Source: an uncultured Clostridia bacterium (GTDB lineage Bacteria > Bacillota > Clostridia > TANB77 > CAG-508). Taken from it: 32,489 bases of DNA. The notes below the pieces were generated by a model. That model did not search any database. It was given only the letters and a program-made list of their open reading frames with translations, and had not been told where the DNA came from. Shown piece by piece: positions 7,731-15,579 of the stretch (position 1 is the first letter of the stretch; every line of letters starts with the position of its first letter). The stretch covers positions 1 to 32,489 of the forward strand of contig CALXYJ010000019.1 in assembly GCA_944392945.1 (NCBI GenBank). The letters are read 5' to 3'. A program made the position numbers and the translations under genes.

Positions 7731-9596
7731 GTGTTAAAGAGAACAAAAGAAATATTAAATAAGATTATAAATTCATTCTTTTTTATTATTATAATTGCAA
7801 TTTTTATAGTTTTAAAAACAATATTATTTTATAAAAGTACAATATGTATAAATGAAAAAATTGATATAAAGACTATAAAGGATACTATAATTTTTATAAC
7901 TTCTTTATTTGGAATATTATATATATTACCTAAAAAAACGAGAAATGTTACAGGAATAATATTAAATATATTATTAAGTGTTATTTTGTTTGCAGATAAT
8001 ATTTATTATACATATTCAAGTAATGTATTATCAGTATTGCAAATAACAAATTTGCAATATGGGGAAGAAATAATGTCAACTCTTCCAATGTTATTAAAAC
8101 CTCAACAAATTTTATATTTTATAGATTTAATAATACTTGCTATTCTATTTCTTACTTCAATAATAAAATTAGAGAGAGGCAAAAAAAGGCAAATAAAATA
8201 TATAATTTTACGTACATTAATAGGAATATTTAGTATTTATATTTTAATTACAACAGCAATAGAAGCAAATGAAAGGGTATCAGAAGATCCTTATAACAGG
8301 GATACACAAATAAAAAAGGCAACAATTTATGGCTATCATATTTCAGATATAATAAATGCAATAGACGGATCTAAACAGGCAAAATTTAAAAATAAAGAAG
8401 AAATGATGGAAGTATATGATTCTTTAAAAGATGATTATAATGAACAATATGGAGAAAGTTATATAGATATAGAAGGAAGTATGGCAGGAAAAAATGTAAT
8501 AGTTTTACAATTAGAGTCAATACAAGAATTTGTATTGAATAAAACAATTAATGGAAAAGAAATTACCCCAAATTTAAATAAATTTATTGATGAGAATATT
8601 AGAATTTCAAATATGTTTATGCAAAGTTATTCTACAACAGCAGATTCGGAATTTTCATCCGTTACTTCATTATATCCTGTGGAAAATGGAATGGCATATA
8701 GTAGGTATTACAAAAATACTTATGATGATATATTTAAAATTTTTAAGGAGTCAAATTATACAACTTCATATATGCATGGAAATTATGGATATTTTTGGAA
8801 TAGAACTAATGTATATAGTAATATGAAAGTAGATAATATAGAATTAAAGGATAGGTTTGCAGATATTTCGGAAGATGTAATGGGATATTTATCTGATGAA
8901 TTATTATATAAGCAAGCTGTAGAAAAATTAAAAAATTATGATAAGCCATTTTTCTCTTTTATAGTATCTGCGTCTTCTCATACAGGATTTACTTTAGATG
9001 GATTACAAGATAGAAGTAAAATAAATATAGATGTTGGAAAATATAAAGATACTTTCTTTGGAAATTATTTAGAATCTGTAAATTATGCTGACTATGCTTT
9101 TGGTATTTTTATTGATGAATTAAAAAAGGCAGATTTATATGATGATACGGTTATAATTTTATATGGAGATCATAATGGACTTGATATGTATAATAACGAA
9201 ATGATAGAATTTCTTGGCGAATTGGATGATAATGTTACAGATGTAGACATAAAATTGAACTATATAAGGGTATTAGCAGGAATGAGAATCCCTGGAATTA
9301 GTAATTTAAGAATAGATAAACCAGTAAGCAAATTAGATATAAAACCAACTCTTGCATATCTATGTAATTTAAATGATGGAATATCTTTAGGAACAAATAT
9401 GTTAGCAAAAAAAGATTTTATATGCTTAAATAATGAAAGAATTGTTACAGAAGATTTTTACTATGATGAAAATTGGTATAAAATAGAAACAGGAGAAATG
9501 GTACAAGAAGATGAAAAATTAAAGAAATATCATGAGTATATGGAAACAGAACTAGAAATATCAAAATCAATAGTATTGGAAAACTTATTAAGGTAA
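7731..9596 (+). CDS. LtaS-like sulfatase / phosphoglycerol transferase
   Basis: This protein of about 621 aa has the layout of lipoteichoic acid synthases: roughly five N-terminal membrane helices (to about residue 190), a linker, then an extracellular alkaline-phosphatase/sulfatase fold. Seen in the catalytic domain are NVIVLQLESIQEF (metal-binding Glu), YSTTADSEFSS with the candidate nucleophile threonine near 300, HGNYGYFWNR, SASSHTGF and LYGDHNGLD (metal-binding Asp-His). Such enzymes move glycerol phosphate from phosphatidylglycerol onto polymer or glycolipid. I chose GTG 7731, 7 bases after AAAGGAGA; an upstream TTG frame start at 7701 has no such site. It heads a run of four genes; the family's true acceptor here is unknown. 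Confidence 0.85.
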   Translation: MLKRTKEILNKIINSFFFIIIIAIFIVLKTILFYKSTICINEKIDIKTIKDTIIFITSLFGILYILPKKTRNVTGIILNILLSVILFADNIYYTYSSNVLSVLQITNLQYGEEIMSTLPMLLKPQQILYFIDLIILAILFLTSIIKLERGKKRQIKYIILRTLIGIFSIYILITTAIEANERVSEDPYNRDTQIKKATIYGYHISDIINAIDGSKQAKFKNKEEMMEVYDSLKDDYNEQYGESYIDIEGSMAGKNVIVLQLESIQEFVLNKTINGKEITPNLNKFIDENIRISNMFMQSYSTTADSEFSSVTSLYPVENGMAYSRYYKNTYDDIFKIFKESNYTTSYMHGNYGYFWNRTNVYSNMKVDNIELKDRFADISEDVMGYLSDELLYKQAVEKLKNYDKPFFSFIVSASSHTGFTLDGLQDRSKINIDVGKYKDTFFGNYLESVNYADYAFGIFIDELKKADLYDDTVIILYGDHNGLDMYNNEMIEFLGELDDNVTDVDIKLNYIRVLAGMRIPGISNLRIDKPVSKLDIKPTLAYLCNLNDGISLGTNMLAKKDFICLNNERIVTEDFYYDENWYKIETGEMVQEDEKLKKYHEYMETELEISKSIVLENLLR

Positions 9597-9610
9597 AGAG
9601 GAGAATAAAT

Positions 9611-10177
9611 ATGGATTTTTATAACAATATTAGTAAATTACAACCACACAGAGTACTAGTTGATTTCATAAAAAATACTCCAAACATAAAAACAGCCATA
9701 GATTTAGGTTGTGGAGCTGGTAGGGATACAAAGTTTTTATTAAAAAATAGTAAAAAAGTAATAGCTATAGATAGAGTAGATGTAAGGAAATTCCTATATA
9801 AAAATCTTGATAAAAATGAAATGGAGAATTTGACTTTTATACAATCTAATTTTTCTGAAGTAGAATTACCAAATGCAGATTTAATTATTTCATATGAAGC
9901 GTTACCTTTTTGTAGTAGAGAAGAATTAAATAGTATAATAAAAAAAATAAAAGTTTCATTGAATGATAATGGATATTTATTATGTAATTTTTTCGGGAAA
10001 AATGATGAATGGTTTGGAAATGATAAAATTTTATTTCTAGAAAAAGAAGAAATAAAGGAAATATTGAGTGATTTTAATATTATAAAAATAAAAGAAATAG
10101 AACAAGATTCAGAAACTGCTATGCACCAAATGAAACATTGGCATGTTTTTTGGATAATTGCTAAAAGGAACAATTAG
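9611..10177 (+). CDS. SAM-dependent methyltransferase, TehB-like
   Basis: This 188-aa class I methyltransferase carries the SAM-binding motif I AIDLGCGAGRDT near residues 31-42, motif II acidic end IAID (about 56) and a motif IV-like PNADLIISYEALPF. The overall form resembles TehB and related small methyltransferases, which is not enough to name a substrate. It starts 14 bases after the LtaS-like gene and ends 9 bases before the amidotransferase gene, so it is cotranscribed with both. Confidence 0.8.
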   Translation: MDFYNNISKLQPHRVLVDFIKNTPNIKTAIDLGCGAGRDTKFLLKNSKKVIAIDRVDVRKFLYKNLDKNEMENLTFIQSNFSEVELPNADLIISYEALPFCSREELNSIIKKIKVSLNDNGYLLCNFFGKNDEWFGNDKILFLEKEEIKEILSDFNIIKIKEIEQDSETAMHQMKHWHVFWIIAKRNN

Positions 10178-10186
10178 GAGGACATT

Positions 10187-10892
10187 ATGAAAAAAATAAT
10201 TGGAGTTGTACCTGCATCTAATGAGCTATTTATGACGAATTTTGTATATAAAGATAAATATAATTTTATAAATAATTATAATCAAAGAATTAAAGAATCA
10301 GGAGCAATACCTGTTCGGGATATTGCCAATAGATGCTTATGTTGATGAATATGAATTAGAACTATGTGATGGATTTATAATGGAAGGAGGAGGTAAAATA
10401 CATCCGTATCATTTACAAGTCGTAGATTATGCTGTAAAAAATGATAAGCCATTTTTAGGAATATGTATGGGGATGCAAACTTTAGCTATATATTTTGTAT
10501 TGTGCAAAGAAAAAGAAGCTAGAAATTACTCAGGGAATATTATAGATTTGTTTGAAGAACTAAAAAAAGAAAAGTATCAATTTACAGAACCTGTACAAGG
10601 GCATAGAAATGATGAATTAGAAAGAGATAATATAGAGACAATAAAACATAAAGTATTAATAAAAGAAAATAGTATTTTATATAAGTTATATAAAACTAAT
10701 ACATTAAATATGCCAAGTATTCATAGATATAGAATTCCAAAAGTAACTAAAGATTTAAAAATTATGGGAACAGCAGATGATGGAACAATAGAAGCAATAG
10801 AGTATAGTGACAAAATATTTGGAGTACAATTTCATCCAGAAAACGAAAGCATAAATAATTGTATTTTTAAATATATTATAAGTAAATGTTAG
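10187..10892 (+). CDS. class-I glutamine amidotransferase-like hydrolase (peptidase C26; frame shift at 10316)
   Basis: With one +1 shift this is a 234-aa member of the gamma-glutamyl-GABA hydrolase (PuuD/C26) group. It starts MKKIIGVVPAS behind AGGAGGA. Nucleophile cysteine lies in LGICMGMQ, the catalytic His-Glu in VQFHPE, and an upstream turn in MEGGGKI. Frame 0 covers 43 codons to 10315 and would stop at TGA 10343 after 52. The downstream frame lacks a start with a ribosome site. Skipping C10316 gives GAIPVGILPID, exactly the strand expected in this family, so the junction is well placed. It is 11 bases before the FMN reductase gene. Substrate unknown. As at 4783, the shift point is a CGG codon. 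Confidence 0.8.
10313..10322 (+). other. +1 frameshift site 2: GTT-C-GGG
   Basis: Frame 0 reads CCT GTT CGG GAT ATT and stops at 10343. Skipping C10316 gives CCT GTT GGG ATA TTG CCA and joins the two halves of the amidotransferase inside a conserved strand. Stop readthrough cannot rescue frame 0, which meets several stops in a row after 10343. Confidence 0.65.
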
Positions 10893-10903
10893 GAGGAATA
10901 AAA

Positions 10904-11527
10904 ATGAAAGTTTTATTAATTAATGGAAGTTCTAGAAAAGAATGTACATATACAGCACTATCTAAAGTTGCAGAAGCTTTAAATGAAGAGAATATTGAAA
11001 CAGAGATTATAAATTTAGGTGCTGACCCAGTAAGAGATTGTATTGGATGTAATATGTGTAGTAAAAATGGAAATTCTAGATGTGTGTTTAATGATGATAT
11101 AGTAAATACTATAATAGAAAAAGCAGGTGAAAGCGATGGTTTTGTATTTGGGTCACCTGTATATTATGCACATCCTTCTGGAAGAATTTTGTCAGTATTG
11201 GATAGAGTTTTTTATGCAGGAAAGAAAAATTTTGAGTTTAAACCAGGAGCAAGTATTATAAGTGCTAGAAGAGGTGGAACTGTAGCATCTTTTGATGTCC
11301 TTAATAAATATTTTACAATTAATCAAATGCCTATTGTATCTTCTACATATTGGAATAATGTACATGGAAACAATAAAGAAGAAGTAAAACAAGATTTAGA
11401 AGGTATGCAAACAATGTATAATTTAGGTAAGAATATGGCATGGCTTTTAAAATGTATAGAAGCAGGAAAAAATAGCAATGTTGTTGCACCTAATAATAAA
11501 GTAGAGAAAACAAATTTTATAAGATAG
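10904..11527 (+). CDS. NADPH-dependent FMN reductase / flavodoxin-like protein
   Basis: This 207-aa protein has the flavodoxin-like fold of NADPH-dependent FMN reductases. It starts MKVLLINGSSRKECTYTA, the phosphate-binding loop for FMN. A CIGCNMCSKNG...C cluster (about residues 47-61) is typical of the iron-sulfur or redox-active flavoprotein branch in anaerobes, and GSPVYYAHPSG (about 85-95) contacts the flavin ring. ATG 10904 is chosen because AGGAGGA lies just upstream; an earlier in-frame start at 10886 would overlap the amidotransferase gene. It is the last gene of the run beginning at 7731; no terminator is obvious before the next promoter at 11538. Electron acceptor unknown. Confidence 0.85.
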   Translation: MKVLLINGSSRKECTYTALSKVAEALNEENIETEIINLGADPVRDCIGCNMCSKNGNSRCVFNDDIVNTIIEKAGESDGFVFGSPVYYAHPSGRILSVLDRVFYAGKKNFEFKPGASIISARRGGTVASFDVLNKYFTINQMPIVSSTYWNNVHGNNKEEVKQDLEGMQTMYNLGKNMAWLLKCIEAGKNSNVVAPNNKVEKTNFIR

Positions 11528-11537
11528 AATAAATATC

Positions 11538-11566
11538 TTGAAAAAGTACTCAAAATATGTTAACAT
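11538..11566 (+). promoter_or_regulatory. promoter of the lysine-rich gene
   Basis: TTGAAA (11538-11543) and TAACAT (11561-11566) are 17 bases apart with a TGT extension. The predicted start near 11573 leaves a very short leader that holds a minimal ATG TTG ATG TAA frame at 11584-11595. Confidence 0.5.
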
Positions 11567-11596
11567 AAAAAATGGAGAAAAGGATGTTGATGTAAT

Positions 11597-12388
11597 TTGA
11601 GTATGGAAGAAAAAACTGTAGAATACTGTTTTGATTCTAACATATATTCTGGTGAAGATATAAAAAGAAAAATAGAAGAGTTAAAAAAAGGATTTAGTAA
11701 AATTTCTAATAAACCTGTGGAGGTCAGGGTTGAAATAAATGAAGCAGGAATTTATGTTTTAACTTTTAAATTTTATGCAAAAAGAAAAATTACTAAATTA
11801 AGTAATGAAAAAATAAATAGAGTATATATAGAATCTTTAGGAGAATATTCAAATGGATATATAAACAAATTAATTGGTAAGAAAGATAATGAATATATTA
11901 ATAAATTAAAAGATAGAAGTAAGGAACAAAAAGAATTAAAAAAGAGATTAAAACAGCAAGAAAAACAAAACAATTATGCTAAGATTGAATATGTAAAAAA
12001 AGAAAAAACGAAAAATAAAAAAGAAGCAAAACCGCAAAAGTTTAATCAATATTCAGAGAAAAAAAGGAATAGAGATGAAAAACAAGAAAATGTTAGAACT
12101 CCACATATAGAATATTTGCAAAGGGAAGAAGAAGATAAAAAGTTAAAAGAAATATTAAATGAATATTTGCAAGTATTAAAAAATGTTAAAGTACCAAAAT
12201 TGGAAAGAAAAAATAAAGTAAAAGTAAAAAATAAGGTTGAAAAGATAAAAACTCAATATAAACAACAAAAGGAAAACTCAAAAACTAAAAAATATAATCA
12301 AATTGGAGAAAAACATTATTGGAGTGAAAACTATATACCAAAAGAATATGGTAAATATAAAGAAACAAAAAAATATAAGCCATTATAG
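11597..12388 (+). CDS. unknown lysine-rich protein, about 263 aa
   Basis: I do not recognise this protein. Residues 1-80 look folded (alternating beta and helix pattern, no cysteine pair). Residues 95-260 are a very basic, Lys/Glu/Gln-rich, low-complexity region likely to be coiled coil or disordered, ending in a Tyr-rich YGKYKETKKYKPL tail. No signal peptide or membrane segment. A nucleic-acid or surface-polymer role is possible but not supported. The start is uncertain: TTG 11597 and ATG 11603 are both 13 or more bases from the AAAAGG ribosome site, which instead fits a three-codon frame at 11584. Reinitiation after that mini-frame is possible. Confidence 0.6.
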   Translation: MSMEEKTVEYCFDSNIYSGEDIKRKIEELKKGFSKISNKPVEVRVEINEAGIYVLTFKFYAKRKITKLSNEKINRVYIESLGEYSNGYINKLIGKKDNEYINKLKDRSKEQKELKKRLKQQEKQNNYAKIEYVKKEKTKNKKEAKPQKFNQYSEKKRNRDEKQENVRTPHIEYLQREEEDKKLKEILNEYLQVLKNVKVPKLERKNKVKVKNKVEKIKTQYKQQKENSKTKKYNQIGEKHYWSENYIPKEYGKYKETKKYKPL

Positions 12389-12398
12389 AAAAATGTTA

Positions 12399-12437
12399 TA
12401 TATAAAAAGAGAAGCTTTAGGCTTCTCTTTTTATATA
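12399..12437. terminator. bidirectional terminator, 17-bp palindrome
   Basis: A perfect 17-bp stem (12399-12415 with 12421-12437) has the 5-base loop TTTAG. Its A5 and T5 tracts give a U-run on both strands, so it can end the lysine-rich gene and the converging nrdD gene. The 60 bases between it and nrdD hold nothing else clear. Confidence 0.85.
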
Positions 12438-12497
12438 CTAAATAATTATAGAGAATTGTAACATTTGCTAATGAGTATAAATATTACATTTACTTTT

Positions 12498-14387
12498 TTA
12501 TAGATGTGTTACTCTTGCTTTTATTTCTTTTGTTTTTCCAACATTCCAAAAATTTTCACCTAAGTAACCACAAGTTCTTCTTGTTACATTCATTTTAGAT
12601 TGGTCTTTATTTCCACAATTTGGACATTCCCATTCATTATCTTCATTTATAATTATTTCACCATCAAAACCACATTTTTGACAATAATCGGATTTCGTAT
12701 TAAATTCTGCATATTGAATATTATCATATATAAATTTAACGACTTCTTCTAAAGCTTTTAAATTATTCTGCATATTAGGAACCTCAATATAAGATATTGC
12801 ACCACCACTAGAGATTGGCTGGAATTCACTTTCAAATTTTAGTTTAGAGAATGCATCAATTTTTTCTCTAACATCTACATGGTAAGAATTGGTATAATAT
12901 CCTTTGTCTGTAATGTCTTTAATATCTCCAAATTTTTCTTTATCAATTTTTGCAAATCTATAACATAAGCTTTCTGCAGGGGTTCCATATAAAGCAAAGC
13001 CAATCCCTGTTTTTTCCTTCCATTCTAATACTTTTTCCTTTAAATGATACATAACTCTTAATGCAAATTCTTTTCCTATAGGATCTGTATGTGATACACC
13101 TTTCATTAATTTTGTAAGCTCATATAGACCAATATATCCTAAAGAAATTGAAGAATATCCACCATGTAATAATTTATCTATTTTTTCACCCTTTTTTAAT
13201 CTTGCTATTGCTCCATATTGCCAGTGAATAGGACTTATATCAGAAAGAGTTCCTTCTAATGCTTTGTGCCTACACATTAAGGCTTCATAACATAACTCAA
13301 GTCTTTCATCAAATAATTTCCAGAATTTATTTTCATCTCCATTTTCTATAATTCCTATTTGGGGTAGATTTATACTTACAACACCTTGGTTAAATCTGCC
13401 TTCAAATTTATAATTTCCATTTTCATCTTTCCAAGGAGCTAAGAAGCTTCTACACCCCATTGGACTAAAAACATTACCTTCATAATTTTCTCTCATTTTT
13501 TTTGCAGAAATGTAATCTGGGTACATCCTTTTTGCAGAACATTTTACTGCAAGTTTTGTTAAATAATCATATTTTCCACCCTTTAAGCAATTATGTTCAT
13601 CTAAAACATAAACAAGTTTTGGAAATGCTGGTGTAACATAGACACCAACTTCATTTTTTATTCCTTGAATTCTTTGATTTAAAATTTCTTCTATAATCAT
13701 AGCATTTTCTTCTATGTATGGGTCATCTATTTTTAGATTTAAAAATAATGTAACAAAAGGAGTTTGACCATTTGTAGTCATTAATGTATTTATTTGATAT
13801 TGAATTGTTTGTACACCAGATTTTAATTCTTCCTCAACACCAATTCTAACAATTTTTTCTATTTCTTTGTCTGATAGTGTATTCCCAAAAGCTATTTTAT
13901 ATTGCTTTTTTAATTTATCATGAGTCATCCTTAAATATTTACCTAGATGGCTAATATCTAATGACTGACCACCATATTGATTACTAGCAACAATTGCTAT
14001 TATTTGAGTCATAACTATACATGCAACTTTAAAACTTTTTGGAGACTCTATTAATTTACCATTCATAACAGTACCATTTTCAAACATATCTTTTAAATTT
14101 ACTAAGCAACAATTATGAATTGGTTGTATAAAATAATCCATATCATGAAAATGTAAAATACCATTTTTATGAGCTTCTACTATTTTTTGTGGTAATAAAG
14201 CTCTTTTAGTTAAATCTTTAGAAACTTCACCAGCTATATAGTCACGTTGTGTTGAAGCTAGCATAGTATTCTTGTTTGAATTTTCTTCTTTTATTTCTTT
14301 ATTATCATTTCTTATAATAGATAATATAGTATTATCTATATTATTAAATTTTTTAGTTGGAGATTCTTTTAATTTTATAGTATTCAT
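12498..14387 (-). CDS. nrdD: anaerobic (class III) ribonucleoside-triphosphate reductase
   Basis: This 629-aa glycyl-radical enzyme makes deoxyribonucleotides without oxygen. Near the C-terminus a zinc ribbon (CQKC and CPNC pairs, about residues 570-595) precedes the glycyl-radical site TRRTCGYLGENFW (about 605-617). The substrate pocket segments GILHFHDMDYF and QYGGQSLDISHLGKY (about 75 and 140) are typical. It is shorter than the roughly 700-aa forms and lacks a clear N-terminal ATP-cone, so it may not be allosterically controlled in the usual way. No nrdG activase gene is in the window. Start at 14387 has AGGAGG close upstream. It diverges from the TetR gene across a shared dyad. Confidence 0.93.
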   Translation of the reverse strand: MNTIKLKESPTKKFNNIDNTILSIIRNDNKEIKEENSNKNTMLASTQRDYIAGEVSKDLTKRALLPQKIVEAHKNGILHFHDMDYFIQPIHNCCLVNLKDMFENGTVMNGKLIESPKSFKVACIVMTQIIAIVASNQYGGQSLDISHLGKYLRMTHDKLKKQYKIAFGNTLSDKEIEKIVRIGVEEELKSGVQTIQYQINTLMTTNGQTPFVTLFLNLKIDDPYIEENAMIIEEILNQRIQGIKNEVGVYVTPAFPKLVYVLDEHNCLKGGKYDYLTKLAVKCSAKRMYPDYISAKKMRENYEGNVFSPMGCRSFLAPWKDENGNYKFEGRFNQGVVSINLPQIGIIENGDENKFWKLFDERLELCYEALMCRHKALEGTLSDISPIHWQYGAIARLKKGEKIDKLLHGGYSSISLGYIGLYELTKLMKGVSHTDPIGKEFALRVMYHLKEKVLEWKEKTGIGFALYGTPAESLCYRFAKIDKEKFGDIKDITDKGYYTNSYHVDVREKIDAFSKLKFESEFQPISSGGAISYIEVPNMQNNLKALEEVVKFIYDNIQYAEFNTKSDYCQKCGFDGEIIINEDNEWECPNCGNKDQSKMNVTRRTCGYLGENFWNVGKTKEIKARVTHL

Positions 14388-14484
14388 TATTTATCCTCCT
14401 TGTTGCTTTATTGATTTATAAATTTATGCTATAATCATATAGATAAAAAAAGAGATAGTAAATATAAAAAAATTAAAATCCGAC

Positions 14485-14519
14485 AAATTTTTACATACCT
14501 AATATGTTTGTAAAAATTT
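14485..14519. promoter_or_regulatory. dyad between nrdD and TetR gene (likely operator)
   Basis: AAATTTTTAC (14485-14494) and GTAAAAATTT (14510-14519) are a perfect 10-bp inverted repeat; an inner ACATA/TATGT pair (14493-14497, 14503-14507) surrounds CCTAA. It lies 16 bases before the TetR gene and about 100 before nrdD. TetR regulators usually bind such dyads in their own divergent region, so autoregulation is likely; control of nrdD is possible. Confidence 0.5.
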
Positions 14520-14534
14520 ATGTGAGGTGAGGAC

Positions 14535-15119
14535 GTGAGAGTTCGTGATAAAACGAAGAAAAAAATTGCAAGTTCAATGATGGATTTATTAAAGAAAAAG
14601 CCTATAGATAAAATTACTATTACTGACATAACAGTAAATTGTAATATGTCAAGACAAGTATTCTATAGATATTTTGTAGATAAATATGAATTGATCAATT
14701 GGATGTATGAAGAAGATTGTGGTTCAGTAATTTATACTGGTGAAGAAAAATTTAGTATAAAAAGTTGGTTAGAATATATATTAAATATATTAGAAGAAAA
14801 GAAAAATTTTTATATTCATGCAATACAAAATGATAGTGGAAAAACATTTGAAAACATAATTTTAAATAAGACTAGGTTTTATTTGACTAATATTATAAAA
14901 TATAAAACTTCTTCTGAACTTACAAAACAATTAAAATTTCTAGTAGAAATGACTTCAAGATCTTTAATTGATATGATAATATTAGAAATACAAAATGAGC
15001 TACCAGTAAAAAAAGAAATATTATTAGATTGGCTTATAAATGGTATTCCGAAAGAAATATTTGATTTGGTTAATGATTGCGAAATTTCAATGACTATAGT
15101 AAAAAAATGGAAGATATAA
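14535..15119 (+). CDS. TetR-family transcriptional regulator
   Basis: This 194-aa regulator has an N-terminal TetR helix-turn-helix (about residues 5-50): IDKITITDITVNCNMSRQVF followed by YRYFVDKYELINWMY, the usual helix 3 and linker. The C-terminal ligand domain, with a tryptophan-containing end (DWLINGIPKEIF), resembles the DhaS-like C-terminal type. The start is GTG 14535 behind GAGGTGAGG. It is divergent from nrdD with a dyad between them. Ligand and targets unknown. Confidence 0.85.
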   Translation: MRVRDKTKKKIASSMMDLLKKKPIDKITITDITVNCNMSRQVFYRYFVDKYELINWMYEEDCGSVIYTGEEKFSIKSWLEYILNILEEKKNFYIHAIQNDSGKTFENIILNKTRFYLTNIIKYKTSSELTKQLKFLVEMTSRSLIDMIILEIQNELPVKKEILLDWLINGIPKEIFDLVNDCEISMTIVKKWKI

Positions 15120-15128
15120 GCAAATTCA

Positions 15129-15157
15129 TTGAAAAGTATACATAAAAATGTTAAAAT
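15129..15157 (+). promoter_or_regulatory. promoter of a short transcription unit
   Basis: TTGAAA (15129-15134) and TAAAAT (15152-15157) are 17 bases apart. Start would fall near 15164 and the terminator is at 15318-15352, giving a transcript of about 190 nt. Confidence 0.5.
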
Positions 15158-15160
15158 AGT

Positions 15161-15307
15161 ATGGAAGTAACTGCTGATCTATGTAAAGATATGCTTTACA
15201 CAATGAAACTTCGGATTTATGACTATGATTTTGAAAAAGAAAAATTGGAACCAATTTATGTAGGGGAAGAAATTGAAAAAATAAAGAATCTTGCAAGTCT
15301 GAAATGA
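15161..15307 (+). CDS. doubtful small open frame, 48 aa (RNA gene or gene remnant)
   Basis: The frame begins MEVTADLC and ends NLASLK. It is charged, without membrane segment, and unrecognised. It has no ribosome site, and its ATG at 15161 lies upstream of the transcription start expected from the promoter at 15129-15157. It contains CTG, CTT and one CGG (15212-15214), more like the foreign genes than the neighbours. A hairpin (TGTAAAG 15182-15188 with CTTTACA 15194-15200) lies inside. It may be a leftover of a foreign gene, or the stretch may be a small non-coding RNA of about 190 nt. Confidence 0.3.
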   Translation: MEVTADLCKDMLYTMKLRIYDYDFEKEKLEPIYVGEEIEKIKNLASLK

Positions 15308-15317
15308 TTATCAAAGG

Positions 15318-15352
15318 AGTACTAGCTGATTAAGAGTCGCTGGTACTTTTTT
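15318..15352 (+). terminator. terminator of the short unit
   Basis: A 9-bp stem (15318-15326 with 15339-15347, one G-T pair) and a T7 tract. It isolates the TetR gene and the short unit from the suf operon. The stretch 15353-15426 shows nothing recognisable. Confidence 0.7.
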
Positions 15353-15426
15353 GATTGGTTAAAACTTATAGAAGAAACAAATAATCTAAAAATATATGAT
15401 ATAGTAATAAATTTTAAGTGTTAGCA

Positions 15427-15455
15427 TTGACAAACAATTGCATATATAATAAAAT
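15427..15455 (+). promoter_or_regulatory. promoter of the suf operon
   Basis: TTGACA (15427-15432) and TAAAAT (15450-15455) are 17 bases apart; a TATAAT at 15445-15450 is too close to that -35 box. It leaves a leader of about 118 nt before sufC. Confidence 0.55.
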
Positions 15456-15466
15456 TAATCTGTGGT

Positions 15467-15554
15467 CAAAATCTATGATTTTGTTTTCACAAGTAATGGT
15501 AGTGCAATTTGTAGATTGCACATATTATATGAGTAAGAGTTAGCACAAGCTAAC
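15467..15554 (+). promoter_or_regulatory. three tandem hairpins in the suf leader
   Basis: Perfect stems are CAAAATC/GATTTTG (15467-15473, 15477-15483), GTGCAAT/ATTGCAC (15502-15508, 15515-15521) and GTTAGC/GCTAAC (15539-15544, 15549-15554). No T-run follows, so no terminator. They may be an RNA control element or DNA dyads for an iron-sulfur or iron regulator; no known riboswitch consensus is recognised. Confidence 0.45.
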
Positions 15555-15579
15555 AAAAAATAAAAAAGGAGCAAATAAG

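Noticed and set aside
9619..10173. Long minus-strand frame opposite the methyltransferase
   Set aside because: It is a shadow of the real gene on the plus strand: no ribosome site, low-complexity Ser/Phe/Leu composition.
15201..15214. CGG in the small frame at 15161 as a third frameshift point
   Set aside because: Skipping the C leads to a stop without gaining a longer or recognisable product, and the frame itself is doubtful.
15318..15352. T-box or known riboswitch terminator
   Set aside because: The conserved T-box sequence is absent and no other riboswitch core was recognised; only the stem and T-tract are clear.
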